Source: an uncultured Bacteroidales bacterium
GTDB taxonomy: Bacteria > Bacteroidota > Bacteroidia > Bacteroidales > Bacteroidaceae
Assembly: GCA_902779315.1 (NCBI GenBank)
Contig: CACZBC010000020.1
Location: 1-38,309 of the forward strand
Direction of reading: 5' to 3'
Length of the DNA stretch: 38,309 bases
The position numbers and the translations under genes were made by a program. Position 1 is the first letter of the stretch, and the number at the start of each line of letters is the position of its first letter. Below, in pieces: positions 14,767 to 23,372 of this stretch. The notes below the pieces were generated by a model. The model was not told where the DNA came from and searched no databases. It was given only the letters and a program-made list of their open reading frames with translations.

Positions 14767-15896
14767 GAACTCGCACAATTGCACTTGTTGCATCGATTCT
14801 GTTTCTGCTTCCTATGCAGGCACAAAAGACTCCAAACATCGAGAAAAAGTGGGCTTGGCTCGGCTTTGAGCGACCTGCTGGGGCAAACCCAATCGTTCGT
14901 CCAGATACGACAAGCCGCTTCTATTGTCCGATGTGGAAAAGGGTTGCACAATGGGAAAACAGCGAAACCTTCAACCCTGCTGCAACCATCATTAATGGCG
15001 GCATAGCACTTCTCTATCGGGCTGAGGACAACATTGCAAAAGGCATAGGTTCCAGAACCTCTCGCATCGGATATGCTTTTAGCGAAGACGGTATCCACTT
15101 CCAGCATCATGGCGCTCCAGTCCTCTTTCCTGGTGGCGATGAATGGGAAGACTTCGATGTGCCGGGAGGTTGCGAAGACCCAAGAGTCTGCATGACCGAA
15201 GACGGCCTTTATGTGATGACCTATACGAGTTGGAATCATAAATTGGCTCGACTGAGTGTCGCCACTTCAAGAGACCTAGTGCATTGGACCAAGCATGGCC
15301 CCATTTTCTCTGACGACCATAAAAGCCAGCTCAGCAAAGGCTACTCAAAGTCCGGCTCCATCGTGACTGAGATGAAGAATGGCCGCCAAGTCATCGCGCG
15401 CATCAAAGGCAAATATATGATGTATTGGGGCGAGAATTTCGTCAATATTGCGACAAGCGACGACCTAATCCATTGGACGCCGATGCTTGATGCAGACGGC
15501 AAACTCCTTCATGTTATGGACACCAGAAAGGGCTATTTCGACAGCCAACTTGTGGAATGCGGACCTCCAGCCATCAAGACTAAGAAAGGCATCATGCTCT
15601 TTTACAACGGCAAGAACCGAGGCGGCGAGAATGGGGACCAGCGATATGCTTCAGGAGCCTATTGTGCAGGTCAGGCTCTCTTCTCGCTGAAAGACCCCAC
15701 ACAGCTCCTTGACCGACTGGATGAGCCATTCTTCTATCCGGAAGACGATTTCGAGAAGAGCGGTCAGTATCCTTCCGGTACAGTCTTCATCGAAGGTCTT
15801 GTTCCATTCCGAGGCAAGTGGTACCTCTACTATGGTTGTGCTGATTCGTTCGTTGGTATGGCCATTTATGACCCTCAGAAAGCTAATAATGATTAA
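14763..15896 (+). CDS. Secreted GH130-type mannoside hydrolase/phosphorylase
   Basis: A 377-residue protein with a signal peptide (about 1-20, MQAQ/K) and the five-bladed propeller pattern of GH130: NPAATIINGGIALLYRAED, the repeated (S/T)xDxxHxx blade motifs, and GGCEDPRV at 135-142. Family members phosphorolyse or hydrolyse beta-linked mannosides. Export suggests a hydrolase like the secreted Bacteroides enzymes, because phosphorylases usually act in the cytoplasm; this is inference. It overlaps the transferase gene by 4 bp and is followed at once by a terminator. Confidence 0.88.
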   Translation: MRTRTIALVASILFLLPMQAQKTPNIEKKWAWLGFERPAGANPIVRPDTTSRFYCPMWKRVAQWENSETFNPAATIINGGIALLYRAEDNIAKGIGSRTSRIGYAFSEDGIHFQHHGAPVLFPGGDEWEDFDVPGGCEDPRVCMTEDGLYVMTYTSWNHKLARLSVATSRDLVHWTKHGPIFSDDHKSQLSKGYSKSGSIVTEMKNGRQVIARIKGKYMMYWGENFVNIATSDDLIHWTPMLDADGKLLHVMDTRKGYFDSQLVECGPPAIKTKKGIMLFYNGKNRGGENGDQRYASGAYCAGQALFSLKDPTQLLDRLDEPFFYPEDDFEKSGQYPSGTVFIEGLVPFRGKWYLYYGCADSFVGMAIYDPQKANND

Positions 15897-15920
15897 AAAA
15901 GGTGCTACAAGCACTTTTTT
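15895..15920 (+). terminator. Terminator after the GH130 gene
   Basis: The stop codon's A residues begin the hairpin: an A-tract plus GGTGC pairs with GCAC plus a T6 tract around the loop TACAA. The A-before and T-after layout could work in both directions. Confidence 0.75.
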
Positions 15921-15931
15921 CTTCAGCCATT

Positions 15932-15963
15932 TTTGGCAGAGAACGCAAAAAGTGATATATTTG
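15932..15963 (+). promoter_or_regulatory. bamD operon promoter
   Basis: TTTG at 15932-15935, 20 bp, TATATTTG at 15956-15963. The ATG of bamD is 10 bp downstream, giving a very short leader. Confidence 0.72.
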
Positions 15964-15972
15964 CGCCCTGAT

Positions 15973-16923
15973 ATGAATATGAATCGACTTATAATCCTGC
16001 TTTTGGTTCCCTGCTTGCTGCTCCTCAATGCTTGCAGCGAGTACTCTAATGTGCTCAAAAGTGCTGACTATGAGTACAAGTATGAGGCAGCCAAAGCCCT
16101 TTATGCAGAAGGCCATTATCGTCAGGCTTCGGAGCTTTTCGGCTTGTTGCTGATACCTTTGAAAGGCACTTCGTATGGCGAGGAAAGCCTTTACATGCTT
16201 GGCGAAAGCAATCTTAAGGCAAGGGACTACGAGTCGGCTGTCTTGTACTTCAAGAAATATTATCAGACATATCCGAAGGGAAGCTACATGGAGATGTCCC
16301 GTTACAATACGGGCTATTCCCTCTACAAGCAAACGCCCGACATCCGTCTCGACCAGACGAGCACGATGGAGGCTATCAGAGAGTTCCAGAACTTCCTCGA
16401 CTATTGCCCTGAAACGAACCTGAAGGAACAGGCGCATACCATCATCTACGACATGCAGGACAAGCTTGTCATGAAGGAGTATCAGTCGGCCAAACTCTAC
16501 TACGACCTCGGCACTTACACCTTCAACTGCATCTATGGCGGCAACAATTACGAGGCTTGCGTCGTGACAGCCCAGAACGCTCTGAAGGACTATCCCTACG
16601 CTTCTGCGAATCTTCGCGAAGAGCTCTCAATCCTTGTGCTACGGGCTAAATATCACCTTGCCCGTCAGAGTGTCGAGGAAAGGCGAGTGGAACGCTTCCG
16701 CGATGCTATCGACGAGTTTTACGCCTTCCAGAACGATTTCCCTGAAAGCAATTATATGAAGGAGGCGCAGGCCATCTTCAATCACTCAGAGCGCGTCGTT
16801 TCCAGGAAAGGAGTGATAATGGATGATGAAGACGAACTTGTTGTGAAGAAAGACGGCAAGTTGGAAGAAAGCACGACAAAGTCCAAAAAGAAGAAAACCG
16901 ATCAAGAACAAGAAAACATTTAA
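15973..16923 (+). CDS. bamD: Outer-membrane assembly lipoprotein BamD
   Basis: A 316-residue lipoprotein of the BAM complex, which inserts beta-barrel proteins in the outer membrane. The lipoprotein signal ends LLLLNAC with Cys21 as the lipid anchor. TPR-like helices follow (YAEGHYRQASELF, KARDYESAVLYFKKY, PESNYMKEAQAIF). The tail is Lys/Glu-rich. The frame is open from 15709, overlapping the GH130 gene, but the promoter at 15932-15963 and the lipobox fix the start at 15973 (or Met3, 15979). It is followed after 10 bp by rpoZ. Confidence 0.93.
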   Translation: MNMNRLIILLLVPCLLLLNACSEYSNVLKSADYEYKYEAAKALYAEGHYRQASELFGLLLIPLKGTSYGEESLYMLGESNLKARDYESAVLYFKKYYQTYPKGSYMEMSRYNTGYSLYKQTPDIRLDQTSTMEAIREFQNFLDYCPETNLKEQAHTIIYDMQDKLVMKEYQSAKLYYDLGTYTFNCIYGGNNYEACVVTAQNALKDYPYASANLREELSILVLRAKYHLARQSVEERRVERFRDAIDEFYAFQNDFPESNYMKEAQAIFNHSERVVSRKGVIMDDEDELVVKKDGKLEESTTKSKKKKTDQEQENI

Positions 16924-16933
16924 TTATAAAACG

Positions 16934-17269
16934 ATGGATTACAAGAAAACATCAGCACCTAACGACACCGTCAACAGAGATCCCATGAGCCTCTGCGAAG
17001 AGACAGGCAACATCTACGAAAGCGTTGTCATCATCGGCAAGCGCGCCAATCAGATTTCTGCCGACATCAAGCAGGAACTGAGCAAGAAACTCTCGGAGTT
17101 TGCCAGCACTCAGGACAACCTCGACGAAGTGTTCGAGAACCGCGAACAGATAGAAATCAGCCGCTACTACGAGAAGCTCCCCAAAGCAACCCTTATGGCA
17201 ACTCAGGAGTTCATCGACGGCAAGATATACTATCGCAACCCCAGCAAGGAAGCCACGCTTCTCGATTAA
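16934..17269 (+). CDS. rpoZ: RNA polymerase omega subunit, Bacteroidetes type
   Basis: A 111-residue protein resembling the RpoZ/Rpb6 family form found in Bacteroidetes: NIYESVVIIGKRANQI is the conserved core that contacts the beta' subunit, followed by a helical, Glu-rich section. Omega assists assembly and stability of RNA polymerase. It lies between bamD (10 bp) and DUF4293 (2 bp), an order I know from other Bacteroidales. Confidence 0.9.
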   Translation: MDYKKTSAPNDTVNRDPMSLCEETGNIYESVVIIGKRANQISADIKQELSKKLSEFASTQDNLDEVFENREQIEISRYYEKLPKATLMATQEFIDGKIYYRNPSKEATLLD

Positions 17270-17271
17270 AC

Positions 17272-17730
17272 ATGTTGCAGCGAATCCAGACACTTTACCT
17301 TCTCGCAGCCTTTGCTCTCTGCATAGGTTGCCTTTGCTCTCCTGTCGCTCACTTCATGGTAAGCGAGAGCATGGAGAAGGTGGACATGTACAACCTTTGG
17401 CTCGTTTCCGAGGGGCAGCACATGTTCTATTTCTGTCCTGTCATGATGGGCATTCTCGTCATTACGGCAACACTGGCGTTCCTCGACATTTGGCTTTTCA
17501 AGCGTCGAGCCCTTCAGATGCGTTTGGCCACTTTCTGCATGACATTGCTCGTGGCGTGGTACATCGCATATGGCGTCATTTGCTATATGCTTAGCTCAGG
17601 AATGCCAGCTACATGGCGCCCACATTGGACGGCAGCCCTTCCGGCAACGGCCTTCATCCTGCTCTACCTCGCATTCCGAGGCATCCTGAAGGACGAGATG
17701 CTGGTCCGCTCGCTCGACCGTCTGCGCTAG
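17272..17730 (+). CDS. DUF4293 membrane protein
   Basis: A 152-residue protein with four membrane segments (about 7-24, 55-74, 80-104 and 119-139) and the N-terminus MLQRIQTLYLL typical of DUF4293. Function is unknown. It is the last gene of the bamD-rpoZ operon and is followed by a strong hairpin terminator. Confidence 0.88.
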   Translation: MLQRIQTLYLLAAFALCIGCLCSPVAHFMVSESMEKVDMYNLWLVSEGQHMFYFCPVMMGILVITATLAFLDIWLFKRRALQMRLATFCMTLLVAWYIAYGVICYMLSSGMPATWRPHWTAALPATAFILLYLAFRGILKDEMLVRSLDRLR

Positions 17731-17755
17731 GAATACACATTATATATAATATAGA

Positions 17756-17787
17756 AGAAGGCGTTACCGATGGTAGCGCCTTCTTTG
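17756..17787 (+). terminator. Terminator of the bamD-rpoZ-DUF4293 operon
   Basis: AGAAGGCGTTACC (17756-17768) pairs with GGTAGCGCCTTCT (17772-17784), with a 3-nt loop, one G-U pair and a trailing TTG. With AAGA before and TCTTT after, it could work in both directions. Confidence 0.85.
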
Positions 17788-17805
17788 TCGTCTGCAAACA
17801 CAAAC

Positions 17806-17827
17806 CTTCACAGATTCACAATTCACA
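17806..17827 (+). repeat. Left heptamer array (TTCACA type)
   Basis: CTTCACA, then after one base ATTCACA twice. It is the inverted counterpart of the array at 17967-17987. Confidence 0.7.
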
Positions 17828-17966
17828 GTTTATTTTAGAGGTGTTGCACTCCTCCAGATAGTATTTTATATAGTTATATATTTACATAATTATATATATA
17901 TTAATATATATTAATAATAATTAACATTCTTAATTCAAGATTTTGAGTGCAAGGGCACAAAAATTA

Positions 17967-17987
17967 ATTGTGAATTGTGAATTGTGA
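17967..17987 (+). repeat. Right heptamer array (ATTGTGA x3)
   Basis: Three perfect copies of ATTGTGA. Its reverse complement matches the array at 17806-17827, enclosing an AT-rich core. Confidence 0.85.
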
Positions 17988-18042
17988 ATGGTCGCCCCTC
18001 CTGATACATCTGTTTTGTTGTATTTCCTCGACGGAGTCAGGT

Positions 18043-19584
18043 CTATTTCTCAAATGGATCGCCTTTGGGGTCGCGACTTACGACCCAACGGAATGCATTC
18101 ACGAAGAGCAGGTTCTGCGTGGCGTCGATGAAGCCTTCGTCGCCGTGCCCCATGTTCAGATAGACCATTCTGTACTTCTTGTTCGTCCAGACGATGGGGA
18201 AGTCGCCGAACTTGACAACATCCTTCAAGCCGAAAGGATACATCTTGGGGGAGATAGAGACAAGCACTTCTACATCGGGATTCTTCCTCGGACTGGGGTT
18301 CCACTGGTAGAACTCGCTTGCTGGAGCCACGAAAGATTGGGGCAGACTGCAAGTGACAGGGTGCTCCTGAGTGTCGCATTCCACCAGGGCAGGCTGCGGA
18401 GGCCAGTTGTTGCAATAGAATGCTCCACATCCCAGGAACTTGTTGAACCAGGGCCAATGCGTGTTCCTGTCGTTGTAGGCAGAGGCGTGAAAGCCTATCC
18501 AGCCGCCTCCATTCTCCATGTATTGCTCGAAAGCCTCCCTTTGTTTGCCGCTTGGCGCAGCATTCAGGCTGATGATGATGGAGTAGTCCTTCAGCTTTTC
18601 ATAGGGATAATCGGCTAGCGAAGTGGTGACATCCATGAGCCATCCCTCGCCGTAAGTCAGTTTGTGGAAGAACTCGATGGCTTGCTTGTCGAACTGGACA
18701 TGCGCCTCCTCGGCATGGGGTTCGTAGTGAACCAAAGCGCGGAAACGTGGAGCGCGAGCATAGTTGGCTGGATAGCCTTCTTCCTCCTGAACGGGCTCAT
18801 CGTCGTTCAAAGTCCATCTGATTGCGTTCTCAAAGAGTCGGATGAAAGCGGGATTCTCGTAGAGCGACTTGCTATGCCCGAATTGAAAATATACATTGCG
18901 AGCCTTCTTGGCCGTATTTGTCCAGATAACAGGGTGGTCGCCCATCTTGATGTTTGTCTGGATGGAATAGCTGTTCTCGTCGGCATTTGCCAGAACATGG
19001 GCGTTTTGGCGTGGACTGATGTCGTACGTGTACCATTCGTCTTCCTTGATGACAAAGGAGTGGGGCACACCTTTCGTGACTGGGTGTTGCTGGTCTTCAA
19101 GCCAAACTGTCGCGTCACACTTGTCTGCAATGTAGTTCTGGTAGCGTATCTTGCCCAAGAAGTCTGAGAACCATTCCCACATCGGGTAGCCGTCGAACTC
19201 GCCAAGCAAGCTTGCATGATGGAATCCGATGTAGCCTCCGATGCCTTTGTCTATGTAGCTTTGCATGTCTTTCTGTGCTGCTTTGCTCCAGGCATAGGGC
19301 GGGTAGTTCAGCTGAAGCACCAATTGATACTCCTGCAGCTCGCCTTTGCCGATTTCTTTTGCTGAGTTCAAGACTGTCAGCTCGATGTTGAAGCGTTCCT
19401 TCTGGCTCTCGAGCCATTGCAAACCTGCAGCAGTAAAGCCTTCGTGGAGGCCACCCCGTTCGGCCAATACCAATACTTTTCGAGGTTCGGAAGTGCTCTT
19501 CTTGTCTGTCTTTGCCAAGCAAAGAGTGGTGGAGAAGCACATTAAAACTGCTGAAAACAAACACAAAACGAAGCGTCTTACCAT
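18043..19584 (-). CDS. Secreted protein with two ThuA-like domains
   Basis: A 513-residue protein with a signal peptide (about 1-24). Two copies of the ThuA (trehalose-utilisation, class I amidotransferase-like) fold can be seen, about residues 34-255 and 285-505; each has GG(I/W)IGFHA, EHPVT and a late NMGH/FGHS motif. ThuA proteins are linked to sugar metabolism, but their reaction is mostly unknown. It follows the amylase gene by 14 bp on the same strand, so a role in alpha-glucan or sugar use is possible. Confidence 0.88.
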   Translation of the reverse strand: MVRRFVLCLFSAVLMCFSTTLCLAKTDKKSTSEPRKVLVLAERGGLHEGFTAAGLQWLESQKERFNIELTVLNSAKEIGKGELQEYQLVLQLNYPPYAWSKAAQKDMQSYIDKGIGGYIGFHHASLLGEFDGYPMWEWFSDFLGKIRYQNYIADKCDATVWLEDQQHPVTKGVPHSFVIKEDEWYTYDISPRQNAHVLANADENSYSIQTNIKMGDHPVIWTNTAKKARNVYFQFGHSKSLYENPAFIRLFENAIRWTLNDDEPVQEEEGYPANYARAPRFRALVHYEPHAEEAHVQFDKQAIEFFHKLTYGEGWLMDVTTSLADYPYEKLKDYSIIISLNAAPSGKQREAFEQYMENGGGWIGFHASAYNDRNTHWPWFNKFLGCGAFYCNNWPPQPALVECDTQEHPVTCSLPQSFVAPASEFYQWNPSPRKNPDVEVLVSISPKMYPFGLKDVVKFGDFPIVWTNKKYRMVYLNMGHGDEGFIDATQNLLFVNAFRWVVSRDPKGDPFEK

Positions 19585-19598
19585 ATCTTCTGTTCTTA

Positions 19599-21602
19599 TT
19601 AATTATATGCGACTTTACGTCCTTCTTCTATGACGATGCCTTTTTTTTTCTTGGGAGAAACGATTTTCCTGCCGTTCAAGTCATAGGGAAAACTTTGGAC
19701 TTTGGACTTTGAACGATGGACCTCGTTGATTCCCGTCTCGTTGTCTGTCTGGTCTTCTACAGTATATTTCTCGCCATCTTTTTCTCCTGTAATACAGAGG
19801 TAACAGTCTGAACGAATGCCCGTTATGTCGACTGTTTGCCTGTTCCCGCTTGTATTGGTTACGACGAGGTTGAGGTATTGCTCTGGCGAGGTGAGTTGAT
19901 AGCTCTGATAGTACCATCTCTTCCCGCCGATGTCTGTGCGATTGTTAACGCGTTTGCCTGGCCAATTCCCGCTAAACTGCGTATCGTTGTTGTCCCACAC
20001 ATAGAAAGACATGTTTGCCCAAGTGATATCCGTATGGACATAAATGGTGATGTTGTGAGGCTCGAAGATGCTGTATCCTCGACTTTGGACGCCCTGAACG
20101 GTTCCGTTCGACAGGATGCCAGCCTTCAGGGTGCAGGAGGATTCGATGCTCAAGGTGCTTCCACTCGCCAATTGAGCACTCTCGGCAGTTGGCGTGGAAC
20201 CATCCAGGGTATAGACAATCTTGGCTCCTGAGAGGTTGCTTATCGCCGTGAGTTTGACCTTCAAAGGCCCTTCGTAGGTTCCATCAGGCACATCCATCCA
20301 AACGGTATTGGCGTTACGGTTCAGGAGATAACGGAACCCTTTGCCAGAAAGGATTTCTGTGTATTGGGAACTGCCTGCGTTATAGCTGTTTGGCGAGTTT
20401 CCAACCACACAAAGCAGGGTGGCGTTCTTGCCCGTAGTGGCTTTTGCGTAGTAGTTCACGGCACTGTATCTTTCCTGAGTGGAAGAGGTGTTCGTGATGC
20501 CTGCAAGCCTTCTGGCTAGTATCATTTGCTTGAGCGCGTACTTGTTGTCCCTCCAATGTTTGTAGAAGACGCAGGGTGTGCCAGGCATAGCCAAGAGATA
20601 AGCGTTTGCGGCAAGCGTGTCAGAGCGGATGGGGTCTTGCTCTGCTCCGTTGCTCCGATGCTCTGTGTCGTGATTCTCCACAAATGTGACGGCATATTGT
20701 TTGTAGTAGTCTTCGGCCGAGAGGGGCTTCTGGTCCCAACCCAACCAACGCCAGTCCCTATTGTTGATGGCGTCTCGAACCCGATAACGGAACTGGAAGT
20801 CGAAGGCTGCGCTGGTAGGTGTGTCCGAAACATAGCCTCGTGTATAGTTCACCCATTGCCTGATTTTCTCTGTGCTGTCCCAGTATTCACCAACGCTGAA
20901 GGCAGGCTTCGCATAAGTGTTATAGTCGGCTATGAAACTCGCCCAAAAGCCCTTGACCATATCGTAGCGAAAGCCTGTATAGCCGATATCCTCGATGAGG
21001 AACTTCAGATAGGCTTTTATGCAGTTCTGCACATTCTCGCTTTGGTGGTCCAGGTCGCGGCATCCGGACCAATCCTCGCCTGTATCATCATCCTCCGAAA
21101 CGGCCAGACCGTTCTGGCTTGCCCAGTCGGAAGTGGCTCCGCCATCATCGTTCCTGCAGATGTCTGTCGGGAGCATCTGGTAGGTTTGCCCGTTATAAGT
21201 CTCGGCAGGATAGTCCACCCACGACCCGTTCACACCCAGATTGTTGCGATGATTGACGACAACATCGGCTATGAAACCAGTCCCTCTCCTTCGATAAGTG
21301 TCAATCATGCTCCTCAGTTGCGCTTCGGAACCGAAGGAACTGTTCTGGTTGAAGTAATAGACGGGCATATATCCCATCGAATTGTAGCTTCTGTTGCACC
21401 AGCCGCTTTGTGGAATCCAAATCAATTGGAAGTATGGGGCAATCTCATCAGCCTGTGCCTCGAGCTTTGCCCAAGTCGTTTCGTCGAAGGAGTCCCAATA
21501 GAATCCTTGCAGCATAACTCCTTCATAATCAGCAGGCCAGCCTTGCGAAAAGGCGGACAAATGCAGGGAGATTGCGAGGAGCAAAAGGGTGAGTCTTTTC
21601 AT
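19599..21602 (-). CDS. Secreted GH13 alpha-amylase with starch-binding and T9SS-like tail
   Basis: A 667-residue secreted alpha-amylase (signal peptide about 1-20). The GH13 barrel has DVVVNH, nucleophile Asp214 in GFRYDMVKG, acid/base Glu239 in VGEYWDS and Asp312 in VENHDTEH. After about residue 395 comes a chitobiase/FN3-like module (VYTLDGSTPT), then a CBM26-like starch-binding module (ITIYVHTDITWANMSFYVWD). The end, YDLNGRKI then KGIVIEEGRKVAYN, resembles Prevotella type IX sorting tails. A 7-bp tandem array encodes residues about 628-637, between that module and the tail. No promoter is clear; array C lies just upstream. Confidence 0.94.
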   Translation of the reverse strand: MKRLTLLLLAISLHLSAFSQGWPADYEGVMLQGFYWDSFDETTWAKLEAQADEIAPYFQLIWIPQSGWCNRSYNSMGYMPVYYFNQNSSFGSEAQLRSMIDTYRRRGTGFIADVVVNHRNNLGVNGSWVDYPAETYNGQTYQMLPTDICRNDDGGATSDWASQNGLAVSEDDDTGEDWSGCRDLDHQSENVQNCIKAYLKFLIEDIGYTGFRYDMVKGFWASFIADYNTYAKPAFSVGEYWDSTEKIRQWVNYTRGYVSDTPTSAAFDFQFRYRVRDAINNRDWRWLGWDQKPLSAEDYYKQYAVTFVENHDTEHRSNGAEQDPIRSDTLAANAYLLAMPGTPCVFYKHWRDNKYALKQMILARRLAGITNTSSTQERYSAVNYYAKATTGKNATLLCVVGNSPNSYNAGSSQYTEILSGKGFRYLLNRNANTVWMDVPDGTYEGPLKVKLTAISNLSGAKIVYTLDGSTPTAESAQLASGSTLSIESSCTLKAGILSNGTVQGVQSRGYSIFEPHNITIYVHTDITWANMSFYVWDNNDTQFSGNWPGKRVNNRTDIGGKRWYYQSYQLTSPEQYLNLVVTNTSGNRQTVDITGIRSDCYLCITGEKDGEKYTVEDQTDNETGINEVHRSKSKVQSFPYDLNGRKIVSPKKKKGIVIEEGRKVAYN
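19692..19719 (+). repeat. 7-bp tandem array inside the amylase gene
   Basis: Four heptamers on the + strand: ACTTTGG, ACTTTGG, ACTTTGA and ACGATGG. On the coding strand they encode RSKSKVQS just before the C-terminal tail. Confidence 0.85.
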
Positions 21603-21645
21603 ATTTCTCGAGGTCTTTCTGAACGAGGCTCGTGTCGTCCGTAAA

Positions 21646-21733
21646 CGTCACACTAGTAAATCGCCAACGTCACACTAGTAAATTACCAACTTCACACTAT
21701 ATGTTTTGAATCGTCACTGTGGTAGTTTGTAAC
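21646..21733 (+). repeat. Array C of the 22-bp repeat family
   Basis: Four 22-bp units. The first is identical to the units of array A, the second has TACCAA at its end, and the third and fourth diverge after TCACACTA and TCACTG. The fourth unit contains the stop codon of the C69 gene and runs into its last codons. Confidence 0.88.
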
Positions 21734-23366
21734 GGTCGCCAGTCTGCTTGATTATTTCGCGCTTAAAACGTTCTGGATAACCTGGGCGAAGAACGGGCCT
21801 GGGGTTGCCTCCAGGCGTTTTCTCGTACTGTCCACTCTCATCCATCCGCTTGATTGCCATGTCGTTATACTTCACGATGATGAGCTGGGCAAGCTGGTTC
21901 CATTCGTCCATCATAGCGCTTGCAGTTCGATGGCTGTAGGCCGAAAGGTACTTCACGGCTTCCTCTTTGCTCATGCTTGCCGCTTTGCTCTCGACCTCAG
22001 TCTGCAGAGAGTTGTAGTCCTTCTCCAGTCTGTCGCGAACTTTCTGCAGTTCAGGGAAGAGCAGACTGTAGCGCAAATAGACCATATTACTTACCCAATT
22101 CTCCACCCAATAAGCGCTTCGAGTGGAGAAGTGGAAGGCGTCGGCAGTATGTTTGTCGTAGCATTCAGGCGCTTGCGTCATGTTGCAATAACAAGGTGTG
22201 AAGACCGTCATATTTGCCTCGTCGTTAGCAAACCAAGTCACTCCGCCAATATGATTGGGAAGCCAGGAGCGCATCTGACTCACATAGACGCAAGCCGATT
22301 GTTGGGTACTGATGGGACGCTCGTTGAAATACTTCTTTCCGTCAACCTCGAAACTGAGTGGAGTGGGGCGATAAGGCATTTCCCAAGCACCCATTCCCAA
22401 GTCCTCCGTCAGAGCGAAAGGTGTGCCTTCATAGTGGTCGCGCATCATGTCCTTGACGTCTTGAACTGAAAGCGGAGCCTTGGGTCTCACGTAAAGAGGA
22501 AGAACTTGACCTTTCGTGTCGCCCATCGCATAAGGCAGATATGGGTTCATATCTTCGGCAGCCCACTTGTTGAAATAGCTCCAAACGCGAGCCTCGCAAT
22601 ATCGAAGAGCGCCAAAATCTGCGGGAGCGTAAGCGTCTGCAAATGAGAAATCTGCATCTTTTCCGTTAAAGTAACCCTTCTCCCTGGCAAAGCTGATGAC
22701 ATCTTTGGCATAGAGGCAGTTCTTCTTGTCCTTGAGCGGGAACTGATGAATGCGGCTCTGATTGGCGTGACCACTAATGCAATCGTCTGGAATTCTTACT
22801 GCCACCCAAACGGTTCCCTTGCGACCCGGGCCCTTTCCAATCATCTCCAGAATCCATGCTTCGTTCGGATCTGCAACGGTAAAGCTTTCTCCTTCACTCT
22901 CGTAGCCATATTTCTCAGTCAGTTCTGTCATGACTTGAATGGCTTCGCGAGCAGTCTTGGAACGCTGAAGACCCAGCACCATGAGCGAACCATAGTCGAT
23001 AAGTCCGCTGATGGTATCAGTCAACTCAGCCCGGCCACCATAAGTCGTCTCGTGAATCGACACTTGAAACTCGTTCATCAGACCTACAACGCCGTAAGTA
23101 TGAGCGACTTCCGGAATCTCTCCCAGGTAGTTGTTGCTCTCGTAGTGATACAGGGGATGCATTGTTCCAGCAGGATGATCGGCAGCAGGAATCACGCGAA
23201 GGGGCTCGAACGAACCATAGTCGTCCTGACTGTAGGAGATAATCACGCTCCCATCCTTCGAGGCCTTCTTGCCGACAATCAAGTTCGTGCAGGCAGAAGC
23301 ACTATTGTAGATTGAAAATTGAACATTGAAGAGCAGCGCTCCTAATAATATAATGTATCGTTTCAT
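21714..23366 (-). CDS. Secreted C69-family dipeptidase
   Basis: A 550-residue Ntn-hydrolase dipeptidase. A signal peptide (about 1-25) is followed directly by Cys26 in ACTNLIVGKKASKDGS, the N-terminal nucleophile of peptidase family C69 that is exposed by processing. Further family features are GLMNEFQVSIHETT and the central NEAWILEMIGKGPG. Length is normal. The signal peptide is encoded in part by a 7-bp tandem array. It is the last gene of the pepD operon, 6 bp after nadC, which groups two dipeptide-cleaving enzymes. Confidence 0.94.
   Translation of the reverse strand: MKRYIILLGALLFNVQFSIYNSASACTNLIVGKKASKDGSVIISYSQDDYGSFEPLRVIPAADHPAGTMHPLYHYESNNYLGEIPEVAHTYGVVGLMNEFQVSIHETTYGGRAELTDTISGLIDYGSLMVLGLQRSKTAREAIQVMTELTEKYGYESEGESFTVADPNEAWILEMIGKGPGRKGTVWVAVRIPDDCISGHANQSRIHQFPLKDKKNCLYAKDVISFAREKGYFNGKDADFSFADAYAPADFGALRYCEARVWSYFNKWAAEDMNPYLPYAMGDTKGQVLPLYVRPKAPLSVQDVKDMMRDHYEGTPFALTEDLGMGAWEMPYRPTPLSFEVDGKKYFNERPISTQQSACVYVSQMRSWLPNHIGGVTWFANDEANMTVFTPCYCNMTQAPECYDKHTADAFHFSTRSAYWVENWVSNMVYLRYSLLFPELQKVRDRLEKDYNSLQTEVESKAASMSKEEAVKYLSAYSHRTASAMMDEWNQLAQLIIVKYNDMAIKRMDESGQYEKTPGGNPRPVLRPGYPERFKREIIKQTGDRYKLPQ
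23304..23331 (+). repeat. 7-bp tandem array in the C69 signal peptide
   Basis: ATTGTAG, ATTGAAA, ATTGAAC and ATTGAAG on the + strand. They encode FNVQFSIYN at residues 13-21 of the signal peptide. Confidence 0.85.
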
Positions 23367-23372
23367 GATGCG

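Larger units (their letters stand above)
17731..18042. other. Convergent intergenic region with inverted heptamer arrays
   Basis: No gene is seen. These roughly 310 bases hold the terminator of the bamD operon, an AT-rich core (about 17860-17935) and short heptamer arrays in opposite orientation on each side (17806-17827 and 17967-17987). The ThuA gene ends on the other strand at 18043. Confidence 0.75.

Noticed and set aside
15709-15972. Longer BamD start inside the GH130 gene
   Set aside because: A terminator, a promoter and a lipoprotein signal at 15973 all place the start downstream.
20526-21644. Antisense frame of 372 codons over the amylase
   Set aside because: The amylase carries complete GH13 motifs; the opposite frame shows only shadow composition.
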